From assembly GCF_013131805.1 (NCBI RefSeq), contig NZ_JABJRC010000014.1:36347-100346 (forward strand): a stretch of 64,000 nucleotides of DNA. Reading direction: 5' to 3'. A program made the translations under genes and the position numbers. Numbering within the stretch: the stretch's first letter is position 1; every line of letters starts with the position of its first letter. Source of the stretch: Kribbella sandramycini. Lineage in GTDB: Bacteria > Actinomycetota > Actinomycetes > Propionibacteriales > Kribbellaceae. Shown piece after piece: positions 51,201-60,142 of the stretch. A model generated the notes under the pieces. The model was not told the DNA's origin. It did no database searches and saw only the letters and a program-made list of their open reading frames with translations.

Positions 51201-54200
51201 CGCAGCAGCAGTGCACGAGCTACGACTCCGAGAAGGGCTCGCACTACCGCAGCGCGGTCGTCGACAGCCAGCCGGACATCTACTACCGGATGTCGGACGG
51301 CGACGACGTCACCGACCCCGCCTTCAACGAGATCGACACCAACCCCTACCGCGAGAACGGCTCGTACGTCGGCGCCGTACCCGGCAAGCCCAGCCCGCTG
51401 GCCGGCGTCGGCGACGCGGACAAGGCGGTGCGGCTTGCCGGTTCTGAAGGACCGGCGTACGTGAAGATGGGCAACGGGATCCTGCGGCGTAACCGCGAGG
51501 CCTCGGTCGAGATGTGGTTCCGGACCTCGTCCACGAACGCGCGGCCGCTGCTGGGGTATCAGAACCGCAAGATCGAGAACAGTCAGAGTGACCCGTCGAC
51601 CGCCGGAATGCCGATCCTGTACGTCGGGACCGACGGCAAGCTGCGCGGCCAGTTCTGGAACGGCGCCTACGCGCCGATCACCAGCACAGGTGTGGTCAAC
51701 GACAACGAGTGGCATCACGTCGCCTTGTCGGTGCAGGACTCGACCCAATCGCTGTACCTGGACGGTGCGCTGGTCGGCAAGGCAGCGGGGCGGCACGTCG
51801 ACAACTCGCCGTTCCCGTTCAACCAGATCGGCGCTGCCTACGCGGTGACGCCGTCGGCGTGGCCGGGCTGGGCCGACACCCAGCGGGCCTACTTCGAAGG
51901 CGAGATCGACGAGGTTGCGATCTACTCCAAGCCACTGCCGCATCAGGAGGTCTTCGAGCACTTCCGGCAGGGCCGGATCGCCGCCGACCAGTTGACGTCG
52001 GTCACCTCGCCTGGCGGCAGACAGCAGCTCGAGGTCAAGTACGACCCAGCGCTGGACCGGGTCAGCGAATACATCGACAGCAATGGCGGCGGCTGGAAGG
52101 TCGGCGCACCGGAGACGGTCGGCAGCAAGACCGACCTCCGGCGTACGGTGACCGTCCTCGACCCGGCCAACCGTCCGTCCGTCTACGAGTACGACGCACT
52201 AGGCGGCTGGCTGCTGCGGACCGGGAAGCCTCTCGGTCGCGATCTTCGGCCGGAAGACCTTCCGGTGCCGGGCGAGAACCCGGACTACGAGTGGGCGACC
52301 GGGCAGGGATTCGCCGTCCGCAGTTTCACCCACAACGCGCGTGGTCAGCTCGTCAAGCTGACGAACGAGGTCAAGGCCGAGGTCAGCATGACCTACGACG
52401 ACCGCGGCAATCTCGCTTCGAAGAAGTCCTGCCGAACCGGGACGACCGGATGTTCGACGGAGTACTACACGTACCACAAGGGCTCGTGGCCGGGGCTCGA
52501 CCCAAGGTGGGACAAACCGTTCGAGGTTCGTGACGGCCGGTCGGCCAGTGCTACGGACAACACGTACCGTTCGGCGACGTCGTACAACGGCAATGGTGAC
52601 GTTTCCCTGCAGCTGTCACCGGGCGGCGGATCGACGGCGTACACCTACACCGATGGCGTGGCTGCCGGCGCGGACGGGCAGCCCATGCCGGCCGGACTGG
52701 TACGGACAATCACCAACAAGGTCACCGCCGATACGGACGCGGTCACCGAGTACACCTACTACTCGACCGGCCAGATCGCACAGCAAAAGGACCCGTCCGG
52801 CCTGATCACGAAGTTTACCTACGATGCACTCGGCCGAACGACCTCGCAGACTCAGGTCTCGGACAGCGTGCCGGCGGGTGCCCGCACCGACTTCACCTAC
52901 GACCGTGCCTCGCGGTTGACCTCGATCACCGGACCGGTCACGACCGATGCCGTCAGCGGCGCGAAGCACCAGCAACGTGTCGAGATGACTTACGACGCCG
53001 ACGGCAACATCGTGCAGAACCTCTCCAAGGACCTGCAGGCCGGCGGCGATCCGCGGATCACGAAACTGGACTACGACGACCGGGGCCGGATCAGCCGTAC
53101 TGTCGATGCTGAAGGCAACGAGAGTGCGACGGGCTACGACGCGTTCGGCAACACGACCTGGACACGTGATGCCAACGGCAGCAACTGGTCCTACGGCTAT
53201 ACCGCACAGAACACGCTCGCCGAGGTCCGCGACGGCAACATCCCGTCCGGTAACACCGGGTACACCGTGCGGCAGTCGCTGAACTACGACGAGGCGGGCC
53301 GCAAGATCCGCGAAGTCGACTCGATGGGGCGCGAGTTCGTACACGCCTACTTCGGTGACGATCTGCTGCGCTCCACCACACAAAAGGCAGTTCGCAATCC
53401 CGATGGGACGAACCGGGACTTCGTCCTGGAGAACAACACCTACGACGGCGCGGGTAACCTGCTCCAACGGGTGGGCGCCAACGGCAAGGCAACCACGGTC
53501 AACACCTACGACGCCGCCGGCCGGATCCTGACCACCAGTGTCAACCCGGCCACCAGCCTGTCCCGGAGGACGACGTACACCCTCGACCTGGCCGGCAATG
53601 TCCGGAAGACGGATCGGACCGGCGCGTGGTCGAACGTCGACGGCTCCACGCCGGCGACGATCGCGACGACCGAGTTCGTGGTGGATGCCGCGGGTCGCAC
53701 CCTCGAGCAGAAGAACAAGGCCGCGGACGGCTCCTATCTGACGACCTCCTGGACCTACGATCAGCGTGGTCTGGCGCTGACCGCGACCCAGCCGCGCGGC
53801 AACGTCAGCGGCGCGGTGAAGGCCGACTTCACCACCACGTTCGAGTACGACGAACTCGGTCGCCAGGTGCGCAGTGTCGCGCCGAAGGTGCTGGCCGAGA
53901 ACGGCTCCGCTCCGGCCGAGGCCCGCCCGACCGCTGTCGTCGGCTACGGAGCCTTCGGCCTGGCGACATCGACGAAGGACGCGCGAGGCAACATCAGCCG
54001 GATTGCCTACGACAAACTCGGCCGACCGATTCAGAGCAACGCACCGAGTTACACACCACCGGGTGCCGGCAGCCCACTGACGCCGACGCTCAAGACCGAG
54101 TACGACGCCGTCGGAAACATCACCGCGAAGATCGACGCGCTGGGGAACACGACCCGGTTCAAGTACGACCACCTCGGCCGTCGGATCGAGGTCGACGCTC

Positions 54201-57200
54201 CGGCGGCCACCGATGCCGAGCGTGCGGTGTGGAAGTACAGCTATCTGGCGGACGGGCAGGTCGCGGAGGTGACCGGTCCGCTCGGCGCGGTGCAGAAGTT
54301 CACCTATGACGACCTCGGTCGGCAGATCACCAGTACGGCGGTCGAGCGGACCCCGGCGGCGGCGAATTTCGTGACTCGCGCCGACTACGACGATCTCGGC
54401 AACGTGACGAAGGCAACCACGCCTTCGGGAGCAGCGAGCGTCCTCGCCTACGACACGCTCGGCCAGCTGACGACCTCCACCGATCCGAACGGTGTCGTGA
54501 CGAAGTTCGGTTACGACTACGCCGGCCGGCAAGTGCGGGTCTCCGACGCGTTGGGCCGGACCGCTCGTACGACGTACGACCTGTTCGGGCGGACGACGGC
54601 GACCAGCCTGCACGATGCCGCCGGCAACTCGCTGGGCGCGCGGAGTTTCGGCTACGACCCGGACAGCAACCTGATCCTGTCGAGTCCGGTGAGCGGCAAG
54701 CGGGCGACGGCGTACACCTACGATGCGCTCGGCCGGCTGACCAAACAGGTCGATCCCGTCACGGCGACGGAGTCGATCACGATCGGGTACGGCTACGACG
54801 TCGCCGGAAACCGGTCGCGGTACACCGATGGCCGGGGGAACTCGACGACGTACGCGGTGAACACCCTTGGACTGCCGGAGACGGTGGTCGAGCCATCGAC
54901 GCCGGGCCATCCGGCGGTCGCGGATCGGACCTGGACGGCGTCGTACGACGCCATGGGACGGCCGGTCTCGATGCTTGCGCCGGGCGGCGTCCGGCGTACG
55001 CAGACCTATGACGCCGCAGGCCGACTCGTCAAGGAAGAGGGCACCGGAGCTGAGGCCGCCACCGCTACGCGTGAGATCGGCTACGACCTCGCCGGACGGG
55101 TGAAGTCGACCAGCTCGATCGGCGGCTCCAACACCTACACCTACAACGATCGCGGCATGCTTCTGCGCGCCGAAGGCCCCTCCGGGCCGGCGACCATGGG
55201 TTACAACGACGACGGTCAGCTCACGCAGCGCGTGGATGCTGTCGGTACGTCGGACTTCAGCTACACGAAGGGCCGGCTCACCTCGGCGACCGACTCCGTC
55301 ACCCGCACGCCGCAGACCTACAGCTACAACGCCGCCGGCGGGATCAGCACGGTCGACTACGGATCGGGCCGGATACGGACGATCGGGTACGACGCGTTCG
55401 GCCGGCAGGCCAGCGACGTCCTCAAGAACAGCGCAGGTACCACTGTCGCGTCGCTGACTTACGGCTACGACGCCGACGGCAACGTGACCAACAAGAAGAC
55501 GACCGGCGTCTCCGGCGCCGGCGACAACACCTACGCGTACGACCAGCTCGGCCGGCTCGTCTCCTGGACGGTCGGCGGTAAGACGACCGCGTACGAATGG
55601 GACGCCGCGAGCAACCGGACGAAGGCCGGTACCGCGACCGCGTCGTACGACGCCCGCAACCGGCTCATCACCGGTGACGGGACCGACTACACCTACTCGG
55701 CACGCGGCTCCATGCTCTCGAAGACCGACGGCTCCACCACCGAAGCCTTCAGCTTCGACGCCTTCGACCGCATGATCACCGTGTCCGGCCGCGACTTCAC
55801 CTACGACGCCCTCGACCGCCCCGTCCAGGCCGGCACCACGCGCATGCGGTACGCCGGCTTCAGCGACGAGGTCATCAACGACGGCACCCAGCAATTCGGC
55901 CGCGGCCCCGACGACAACCTGCTCAGCGTCGGTCAGGAATCCACCAAACGACTCGTCCTGTCCGACCGCCACCGCGACGTCATCGGGGGCTTCGACCCGA
56001 CCGACACTGGCCTCGCGGCCGGCCTCCCCGACTCCCGCACCTACAACCCCTTCGGCGAATCCACCGGCACCGGCCTCAAGTACCGCATCGGCTACCAAGG
56101 CGACTACACCGACCCCCGAAGCGGCCAGGTCAACCAAGGCGCCCGCTGGTACGAACCCAGCTCCGGCACCTTCTCCTCCCGAGACACCGTCACCTACCCC
56201 GCCAGCACCCCCTCCAACTACCCCAACCTCTACGCCTACGCCGCCGGCAACCCCGTCACCAAGTACGACCCCACCGGCAACCAGCCTTGCCTGGACGGGG
56301 ATGACGACGACGGAGGCTCACCTCCGCGCGAGAAGCCAGATCCCCGACTCCTTGCGCAATTGGTCAAGTGCGTTCCGATCGACCCGGACAAGCACGGTCA
56401 GGGGAACATCGGATCCGGCTACGGAAAGCCCAAGGGCGGTGGCGGCAGCAAGGGCGACGACAAAGGCGGCGACAAGGGCGGCGACAAGGGCGGCGACAAG
56501 GGCGGCGACAAAGGCGGCGACAAGGGCGGCAACCCACCGCCCAAGAAGAAGCCCAGTTGCGACGCCGAGTGCCAGCGCAAGAAGAAAGAAGAACGCGACC
56601 GTAAGCGCACCGAGGCGGCCAACAACGCCATCGAGAAGCGCGTCAAGAGCACGGAGTTCCCGCCCCCGGGCTCCCCGGGCTGCGCCGGCGGTAACCCCGC
56701 CCTGTGCGGCGCCGCCCCCAACAAACCGACCCTCCCAGGCGCCGGCTCCTACAAAGACCTCACCAACACCACCGGCGGCGTCGGCGAACGCCTCTACCGC
56801 GGCCTCGTCAACAAGAACGGTCCAGTAGTCCGCAACGCCGTCAAGCCGCCCAAACAAGACGGCCTCGGCTGCGCACTGCCCGGCTCCTGCGTCGCCGAGT
56901 ACGAACGCGCCGGAGCCGAATGGATCGAAGACCACCCCGACGAGTACCACGCCATCCTCGACGGCCTCGGCCAGTTGCCCGGCATCGGGCCCTACTTCGA
57001 CACGATCAACGCCGCCAAGTACTTCGTCGACGGCGACACGGCCAACGGCCTGCTGAGCTTGGTCGGAGTCATCCCCGGCATCGGCGATGCCCTGGCCGGC
57101 GGCCGATCAGCCGGCAAGTACGGCCCCAAGATCCTCCGCAAACTCGGCGGCGGCGGACCGGCCAAATGCAACTCGTTCACGCCGGACACGAAGGTGCTGA

Positions 57201-57934
57201 TGGCGGACGGCACCACGAAGCGGATCGCGGATGTCCGCGCCGACGACCTGGTCTTGGCCACCGATGCCACCACAGGCAAGACCGGACCACACCGGGTATC
57301 GGACACGATTGCCGGCGACGGCACAAAGAACATGGTGGTCCTAGAGGTCAGCAGCAGAGCCAAGGACGGCTCACTGGTCGTCGACGAGGTCACCGCCACC
57401 GACAGCCACCCGTTCTACGACACCGCCAGCAACCGGTGGACGACGGCCGCCAAGCTGGTGCCGGGTGCCGAGCTGCGTCACATCCAACCCGGCCAGGTCG
57501 TGAAGGTCGTCGCCAAGCGCGCTTACCAGGCCGAAGCGCGGGTCCACAACCTCAGCGTCACCAAGGCACACACCTATTACGTTCTCGCCGGCACCAACCC
57601 GGTCCTCGTACACAACTGCAGGTTCGACCCGAGAACGGCGGACGAGCACTACGACAAGCACGTGCTCGGTGACGACCCGGATGATCCTGACTGGAAGGCC
57701 GATATGCCGGAGTACGAATTCAATGGAGGGTTCAACCGGTATATTGAGGATTCATGCTCGCTGATGTGCGGCCCGCTGCCGCCGGGTGTTCGCGAGGGCG
57801 AGCGAAGTGATGGTGCAATCATTCGGTACGACGAGATGACCGGCAATATTGGGATGCGAGAAGGTGACAAGATCACCACATTCTTCAGGCCCGTCGATGG
57901 ATGGCGCTATTTTTGGAAGGAGGTGAATCGATGA
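48227..57934 (+). CDS. Secreted RHS/YD-repeat polymorphic toxin with LamG and Hint domains
   Basis: A 3,235-residue surface or secreted giant. It has a signal peptide (SLPAKVLAITLACAVPLAGL), an N-terminal beta-rich region, and a LamG/jellyroll lectin domain near residues 1015-1240 (NREASVEMWFRTSS, NDNEWHHVALSVQD). YD/RHS repeats continue to about residue 2685 and close with the RHS core LYAYAAGNPVTKYDPTG. A Lys/Gly-rich linker with six GGDK repeats, a pretoxin-like helical segment and a Hint domain follow, with Cys2981 (CNSFTPDTKVLM) and the HN-Cys junction His3129-Asn3130-Cys3131. The last 104 residues are the toxin, ending TTFFRPVDGWRYFWKEV, like small BECR-type nucleases. ATG 48227 is preferred; the frame runs further upstream into non-coding DNA. 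Confidence 0.9.
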   Translation: MSRSSLSARKRRMSLPAKVLAITLACAVPLAGLRTNAETAAAASGPAVAAMSGKGEETAPVQQVGSADRRIGGEPRTNNVVPPSLRSRYPVGDPVAPKPGPQRIAEVEPSATPVQSFDPKTSRELTDRRGRNTKVFSNSDKTETTVFSQSPVNYRKGDGTWAPISTTLRKDPLTGVWQNTADQVRSTIAPTADAPRLGTLQLDADHRISWSVAGARKVPGQASGSKVLYPGFVPSADLELVVQPGGIKETIVLQSKSAARSYSFPLDLTGLTATVVGRDVVLTDASGAKRALIPGGTMEDSNPVGGPAVSSAITYRIVTEAGRPTLKMTIDDAWLDDEARVYPVRVDPSIHPAEGHDSNYAISVGINGSQLGDQDLWLGCRPAVAGGPCGEGRQVNAMYLSFGDIGRTTLKYHRIIDARLNLLNFQAPSCSPRWISVHGVKTTWQNIPRDQIKFPGPAVGPALTGAGFARGFIAQGQTSSKCSTAWQQLDMNAAGRAWMQDWVNGKTTNNGLSVRAGNELDPLAWKRFTGTSTPNPPQLFITHSPYNASYKVHPIADDDLETDAVLENRPGKIPVTVRNLGPDTWNPSTHYLTYRVFDRNGKRITTQHELQTPMPVSIARTGAVKVKANVQALPGSAAGTDYRLEFTMVHKSSAGNKVFTDHGVPAGGAVITVSNVPPVIKKVWPVNGYQAPTLTPQLWADAVDVETPSTGLQYKFEVCEVVGAERRVGCFTNEYNPIRSWVVPAGKLAWNKEYDWRVYVKDNDGVVTNGPVVTLTTSVPQPVITSRIANSPQGSGDKPYDPQVGNFTTGAVDAVIPVAGPELNVARTYNSLDPRRDGAFGAGWSTRYDMKLDVEESAQQNVKVTYPDGQQVRFGRNPDGSYAAPDNSKASLTQAGGVWTLQVAAGTQYTFNSTGKLSKIHATSGKPQVLTYRANGTLDTVASADGAGRKLSFAWTADNKHVAAVSTQPVDGTALTWTYTYVGDVLMKVCDPQQQCTSYDSEKGSHYRSAVVDSQPDIYYRMSDGDDVTDPAFNEIDTNPYRENGSYVGAVPGKPSPLAGVGDADKAVRLAGSEGPAYVKMGNGILRRNREASVEMWFRTSSTNARPLLGYQNRKIENSQSDPSTAGMPILYVGTDGKLRGQFWNGAYAPITSTGVVNDNEWHHVALSVQDSTQSLYLDGALVGKAAGRHVDNSPFPFNQIGAAYAVTPSAWPGWADTQRAYFEGEIDEVAIYSKPLPHQEVFEHFRQGRIAADQLTSVTSPGGRQQLEVKYDPALDRVSEYIDSNGGGWKVGAPETVGSKTDLRRTVTVLDPANRPSVYEYDALGGWLLRTGKPLGRDLRPEDLPVPGENPDYEWATGQGFAVRSFTHNARGQLVKLTNEVKAEVSMTYDDRGNLASKKSCRTGTTGCSTEYYTYHKGSWPGLDPRWDKPFEVRDGRSASATDNTYRSATSYNGNGDVSLQLSPGGGSTAYTYTDGVAAGADGQPMPAGLVRTITNKVTADTDAVTEYTYYSTGQIAQQKDPSGLITKFTYDALGRTTSQTQVSDSVPAGARTDFTYDRASRLTSITGPVTTDAVSGAKHQQRVEMTYDADGNIVQNLSKDLQAGGDPRITKLDYDDRGRISRTVDAEGNESATGYDAFGNTTWTRDANGSNWSYGYTAQNTLAEVRDGNIPSGNTGYTVRQSLNYDEAGRKIREVDSMGREFVHAYFGDDLLRSTTQKAVRNPDGTNRDFVLENNTYDGAGNLLQRVGANGKATTVNTYDAAGRILTTSVNPATSLSRRTTYTLDLAGNVRKTDRTGAWSNVDGSTPATIATTEFVVDAAGRTLEQKNKAADGSYLTTSWTYDQRGLALTATQPRGNVSGAVKADFTTTFEYDELGRQVRSVAPKVLAENGSAPAEARPTAVVGYGAFGLATSTKDARGNISRIAYDKLGRPIQSNAPSYTPPGAGSPLTPTLKTEYDAVGNITAKIDALGNTTRFKYDHLGRRIEVDAPAATDAERAVWKYSYLADGQVAEVTGPLGAVQKFTYDDLGRQITSTAVERTPAAANFVTRADYDDLGNVTKATTPSGAASVLAYDTLGQLTTSTDPNGVVTKFGYDYAGRQVRVSDALGRTARTTYDLFGRTTATSLHDAAGNSLGARSFGYDPDSNLILSSPVSGKRATAYTYDALGRLTKQVDPVTATESITIGYGYDVAGNRSRYTDGRGNSTTYAVNTLGLPETVVEPSTPGHPAVADRTWTASYDAMGRPVSMLAPGGVRRTQTYDAAGRLVKEEGTGAEAATATREIGYDLAGRVKSTSSIGGSNTYTYNDRGMLLRAEGPSGPATMGYNDDGQLTQRVDAVGTSDFSYTKGRLTSATDSVTRTPQTYSYNAAGGISTVDYGSGRIRTIGYDAFGRQASDVLKNSAGTTVASLTYGYDADGNVTNKKTTGVSGAGDNTYAYDQLGRLVSWTVGGKTTAYEWDAASNRTKAGTATASYDARNRLITGDGTDYTYSARGSMLSKTDGSTTEAFSFDAFDRMITVSGRDFTYDALDRPVQAGTTRMRYAGFSDEVINDGTQQFGRGPDDNLLSVGQESTKRLVLSDRHRDVIGGFDPTDTGLAAGLPDSRTYNPFGESTGTGLKYRIGYQGDYTDPRSGQVNQGARWYEPSSGTFSSRDTVTYPASTPSNYPNLYAYAAGNPVTKYDPTGNQPCLDGDDDDGGSPPREKPDPRLLAQLVKCVPIDPDKHGQGNIGSGYGKPKGGGGSKGDDKGGDKGGDKGGDKGGDKGGDKGGNPPPKKKPSCDAECQRKKKEERDRKRTEAANNAIEKRVKSTEFPPPGSPGCAGGNPALCGAAPNKPTLPGAGSYKDLTNTTGGVGERLYRGLVNKNGPVVRNAVKPPKQDGLGCALPGSCVAEYERAGAEWIEDHPDEYHAILDGLGQLPGIGPYFDTINAAKYFVDGDTANGLLSLVGVIPGIGDALAGGRSAGKYGPKILRKLGGGGPAKCNSFTPDTKVLMADGTTKRIADVRADDLVLATDATTGKTGPHRVSDTIAGDGTKNMVVLEVSSRAKDGSLVVDEVTATDSHPFYDTASNRWTTAAKLVPGAELRHIQPGQVVKVVAKRAYQAEARVHNLSVTKAHTYYVLAGTNPVLVHNCRFDPRTADEHYDKHVLGDDPDDPDWKADMPEYEFNGGFNRYIEDSCSLMCGPLPPGVREGERSDGAIIRYDEMTGNIGMREGDKITTFFRPVDGWRYFWKEVNR
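56459..56530 (+). repeat. Six tandem 12-bp repeats encoding DKGG
   Basis: Six copies of a 12-bp unit (gacaagggcggc with occasional aaa for aag) encode repeated Asp-Lys-Gly-Gly in the linker between the RHS core and pretoxin region. Copy number may vary between strains. Confidence 0.95.
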
Positions 57935-58338
57935 CGAAACCCAGCTCCTTCGACGTGGCTTTCACGGCTCTCGTTGTCGCGTCGGGTAGGCGTCGGGATG
58001 CGTCGCCGGCAGAGCTCGTCGGCGCCTGGGGTCGATTCGTCGCCAAATGTCAAGTGGGTTATCGAGGTTCTGCGTCGGACTACTTCAATGAGCTGACTTC
58101 TCGGGACTCGATCGAGGCTGCGCTGCAGAGCGAGCAGTTGTCCGGGTACGCCGAGATGGCAGATCTTGAGGAGCAGGTGGCGCAGATCGACGCCCGCTTC
58201 CGGGTCTTGCTTCGGCCGGACGCCTTCCCTCGCATGGCAGTCGAGGACTGGTGGACCCGTGGAATCGTGAGATTCGCTGGGCCAAAGCTCGTCCGCGAGC
58301 TCAAACAGACTTACAGAGTCACAATCGCAGAAATCTGA
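57931..58338 (+). CDS. Probable immunity protein for the RHS toxin
   Basis: A 135-residue soluble, mainly helical protein with no signal peptide or membrane helix. Its ATG overlaps the RHS stop (ATGA), with GGAAGGAGGTGA as a strong ribosome site. Its position after the toxin C terminus is where immunity genes of RHS polymorphic toxins sit. I do not recognise a family. Features seen include an aromatic-rich stretch (VEDWWTRGIVRFAG) and a Glu/Asp-rich middle (EMADLEEQVAQIDARF). Both toxin tip and this gene have visibly lower GC than neighbours. Confidence 0.65.
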   Translation: MTKPSSFDVAFTALVVASGRRRDASPAELVGAWGRFVAKCQVGYRGSASDYFNELTSRDSIEAALQSEQLSGYAEMADLEEQVAQIDARFRVLLRPDAFPRMAVEDWWTRGIVRFAGPKLVRELKQTYRVTIAEI

Positions 58339-58359
58339 ACCGGCAAGTCAGGAGTTGAA

Positions 58360-58935
58360 ATGAGAGTACGTTTCGTGGCGGTGGGGGCGCTTGCAGCCGC
58401 CGTTATCACTCTGGCAGGCGGCAACGCTGCCCAGGCCAAAGTGCCGCAGGGCGACGGCAGCATGGGTGACTCGATTCAGTTCAGTTTCGGTGCCGCGCAT
58501 GAATTCGGCTCGGTCAGCGGGAACGGCAGCTGGATCAACGGGCGAGCAAACTTTCTGAATCGCATTGCAGCTTGTGACAAGAAGGCGGCCGACCGGACGC
58601 CCGTCGACGTGCAATACGTCCTGACGCTTCAGAACGTGATCGACGGCTCGTTCAAGACGGTGACTTCTCCGGTTTACAGCCCGGCGAGCCAGTTCATCAC
58701 TCCGGCCGGGAACAAAACGATGAAGGTTGGCCCCGCCGAGGAATGCCGGGTGCTGGAGGAGGACTGGCGCGTTCAAAGCTCGGAGATTTACCTGCAGTAT
58801 TCAGCCGCTGCACGCATCCGGACCCGCGGTTTCTCCAAATCGGGCACGACCGAGGCGGCCGGGCCGTGGCACTACACCGGCTGGTCGAAGAACCCCTATG
58901 TCACAGGATGCCCGACGTGCAAGCAGGCCAGGTAG
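58360..58935 (+). CDS. Secreted protein of unknown function
   Basis: A 191-residue exported protein with a signal peptide (FVAVGALAAAVITLAGGNAAQA) and four or more cysteines that could form disulfides (AACDKK, EECRVL, TGCPTCKQ). AGGAG precedes the ATG. It lies 21 bp after the RHS immunity gene on the same strand and may be transcribed with it, but I see no link to toxin function. The C terminus CPTCKQ carries a CxxC pair. No family recognised. Confidence 0.75.
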   Translation: MRVRFVAVGALAAAVITLAGGNAAQAKVPQGDGSMGDSIQFSFGAAHEFGSVSGNGSWINGRANFLNRIAACDKKAADRTPVDVQYVLTLQNVIDGSFKTVTSPVYSPASQFITPAGNKTMKVGPAEECRVLEEDWRVQSSEIYLQYSAAARIRTRGFSKSGTTEAAGPWHYTGWSKNPYVTGCPTCKQAR

Positions 58936-58984
58936 CGAATTGCGCGGGGTATCCGGAGCGCACCTGCGATACCTCGCCCGGAGT

Positions 58985-59004
58985 CTGCCGGCCGATGCCG
59001 GCAG
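58985..59004. terminator. Bidirectional terminator hairpin
   Basis: CTGCCGGC and GCCGGCAG form an 8-bp perfect stem with a CGAT loop, extended by GAG/CTC flanks, in the gap between two convergent secreted-protein genes. Confidence 0.85.
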
Positions 59005-59037
59005 GCTCCGGGGCTGGGACCTCAGTGGTCGAGGCGG

Positions 59038-59529
59038 TCAGCGGTACCAGGTAACGGCAGGGCCGGTGTTGCAGTCGAGGCGGCGGGCCCAGGAGTTGCC
59101 TGGGAGGACGCCGAGGCAGAGGCCGCCGTTGGCGAACTTTGTGGGCGCGGAGCCGCCGTCGTAGGCCCAGTCCTGCTTCGGGTCGCGTGGTTGGCCGGGG
59201 CGTTTCCAAGAGCACTCGGTCGTTTGGAGAGCGCTGGTGCCGGGTAAGGCGGTCAGGCAGCGGCCGTGCTGCAGGTCCATCATGTACGGCCACAGCCATT
59301 CGCTCTGCCATTTCTGAGCGTAACTGCCGTTGCACGGCAGTTGTAGTACGGCGAAGCTCTGGCTGGCATCTGTTGCGGTCAAGCACAGTCCGCTGTGCTG
59401 GTTGACGAGATTGAGGATGATCGGCCGCTCGGGTGGATCGGCTGCGGCTGGCACGGCAGCGAGTGTTGCGGCGGCTAGGGCCGCGGCGAGTGCCGAGAGG
59501 CGTTGTGTGACACGAGTCGTTGCCTTCAT
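59038..59529 (-). CDS. Secreted ricin-type beta-trefoil lectin-like protein
   Basis: A 163-residue exported protein with a signal peptide (LSALAAALAAATLAAVPAAA) and a single beta-trefoil-like domain. LVNQHSGLCLTAT opens it, the repeated Q-x-W-type signature appears at YAQKWQSEWLWPY, and DLQHGRCLTALPG and NGGLCLGVLPG are further repeats. Six cysteines are visible. Such domains bind carbohydrates; no catalytic domain is attached. GGGGG lies just before the ATG. Confidence 0.82.
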   Translation of the reverse strand: MKATTRVTQRLSALAAALAAATLAAVPAAADPPERPIILNLVNQHSGLCLTATDASQSFAVLQLPCNGSYAQKWQSEWLWPYMMDLQHGRCLTALPGTSALQTTECSWKRPGQPRDPKQDWAYDGGSAPTKFANGGLCLGVLPGNSWARRLDCNTGPAVTWYR

Positions 59530-60142
59530 CGTCAGACCCCCAATTGATAGTTTGGCTGATCAACCATGACAGCCGGCCTGCTCGTTGCGGGCTGGATTTG
59601 CCCGTCCGGACGTCGGGTCCGCGCGATCGGGCCGACATGTTGACGACATCGGCGTCGAGTCGTCGAGTGAGTGCCGGCCAGGTTCTCAGCGTGGTCCAAC
59701 TGAGCCGCACGGCCGCCAGACGCATCACCTCTTTCGCATGCACCGGCGGATCAACACGAACTGGGGCGGTTTACACGGTGGCTCGGGGTGAGCCAGCAGA
59801 CGGCGATGTGGCCGGTTCGGCGTCCAGCGGGTGGTACCCAAGACGGTTCGGCTACTTCGTTGCCTGGGCGTTCGTGCCAGTTGGCGTCGTGCTGGAGCCG
59901 ACTCCGTCTGAGCAGCAGGATGCTCGGCTGAGGTTGCTGATGTCGGACGCGTTGGCGTAGGCGGGTACCTGGTCCACATCATGCGGATCTCCTGTCGGCT
60001 AAGTGACCCATCCGTGCTGGGGTCCGGGCCGAAGTGTTGCCTGAGCGGGCGCCCCGGGGCGGAGAAAGTTCGGAGCTTCTTGAACGCGGGCGAGTGCCGG
60101 GCCGTACCTACTCGCATCATTCGCTGGATCGAGGAGTCCGAC
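59530..60142. other. Intergenic region with no supported gene
   Basis: 613 bp between the ricin-like gene (minus) and the DUF4394 gene (plus). Open frames on both strands have the Arg/Ser/Pro-rich composition of shadow frames. One plus-strand stretch (59854-59957) reading RRFGYFVAWAFVPVGVV could be a gene remnant, but no start or family supports it. Promoters for the two flanking genes must lie here. Confidence 0.6.

Noticed and set aside
48236..51961. 1,241-codon minus-strand open frame across the RHS gene
   Set aside because: It is antisense to the clear YD-repeat protein, has an Arg/Val/Gly-rich composition without recognisable domains, and arises from GC-rich codon bias. Same for the 52616-56137 minus frame.
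56459..56530. Possible CRISPR-like array
   Set aside because: The tandem 12-bp units have no spacers and are in frame within the RHS linker.
59520..59960. 146-codon plus-strand frame in the ricin-DUF4394 gap
   Set aside because: Arg/Ser-rich start, no ribosome site and overlap with the ricin-like gene promoter; only its last 35 codons look protein-like.
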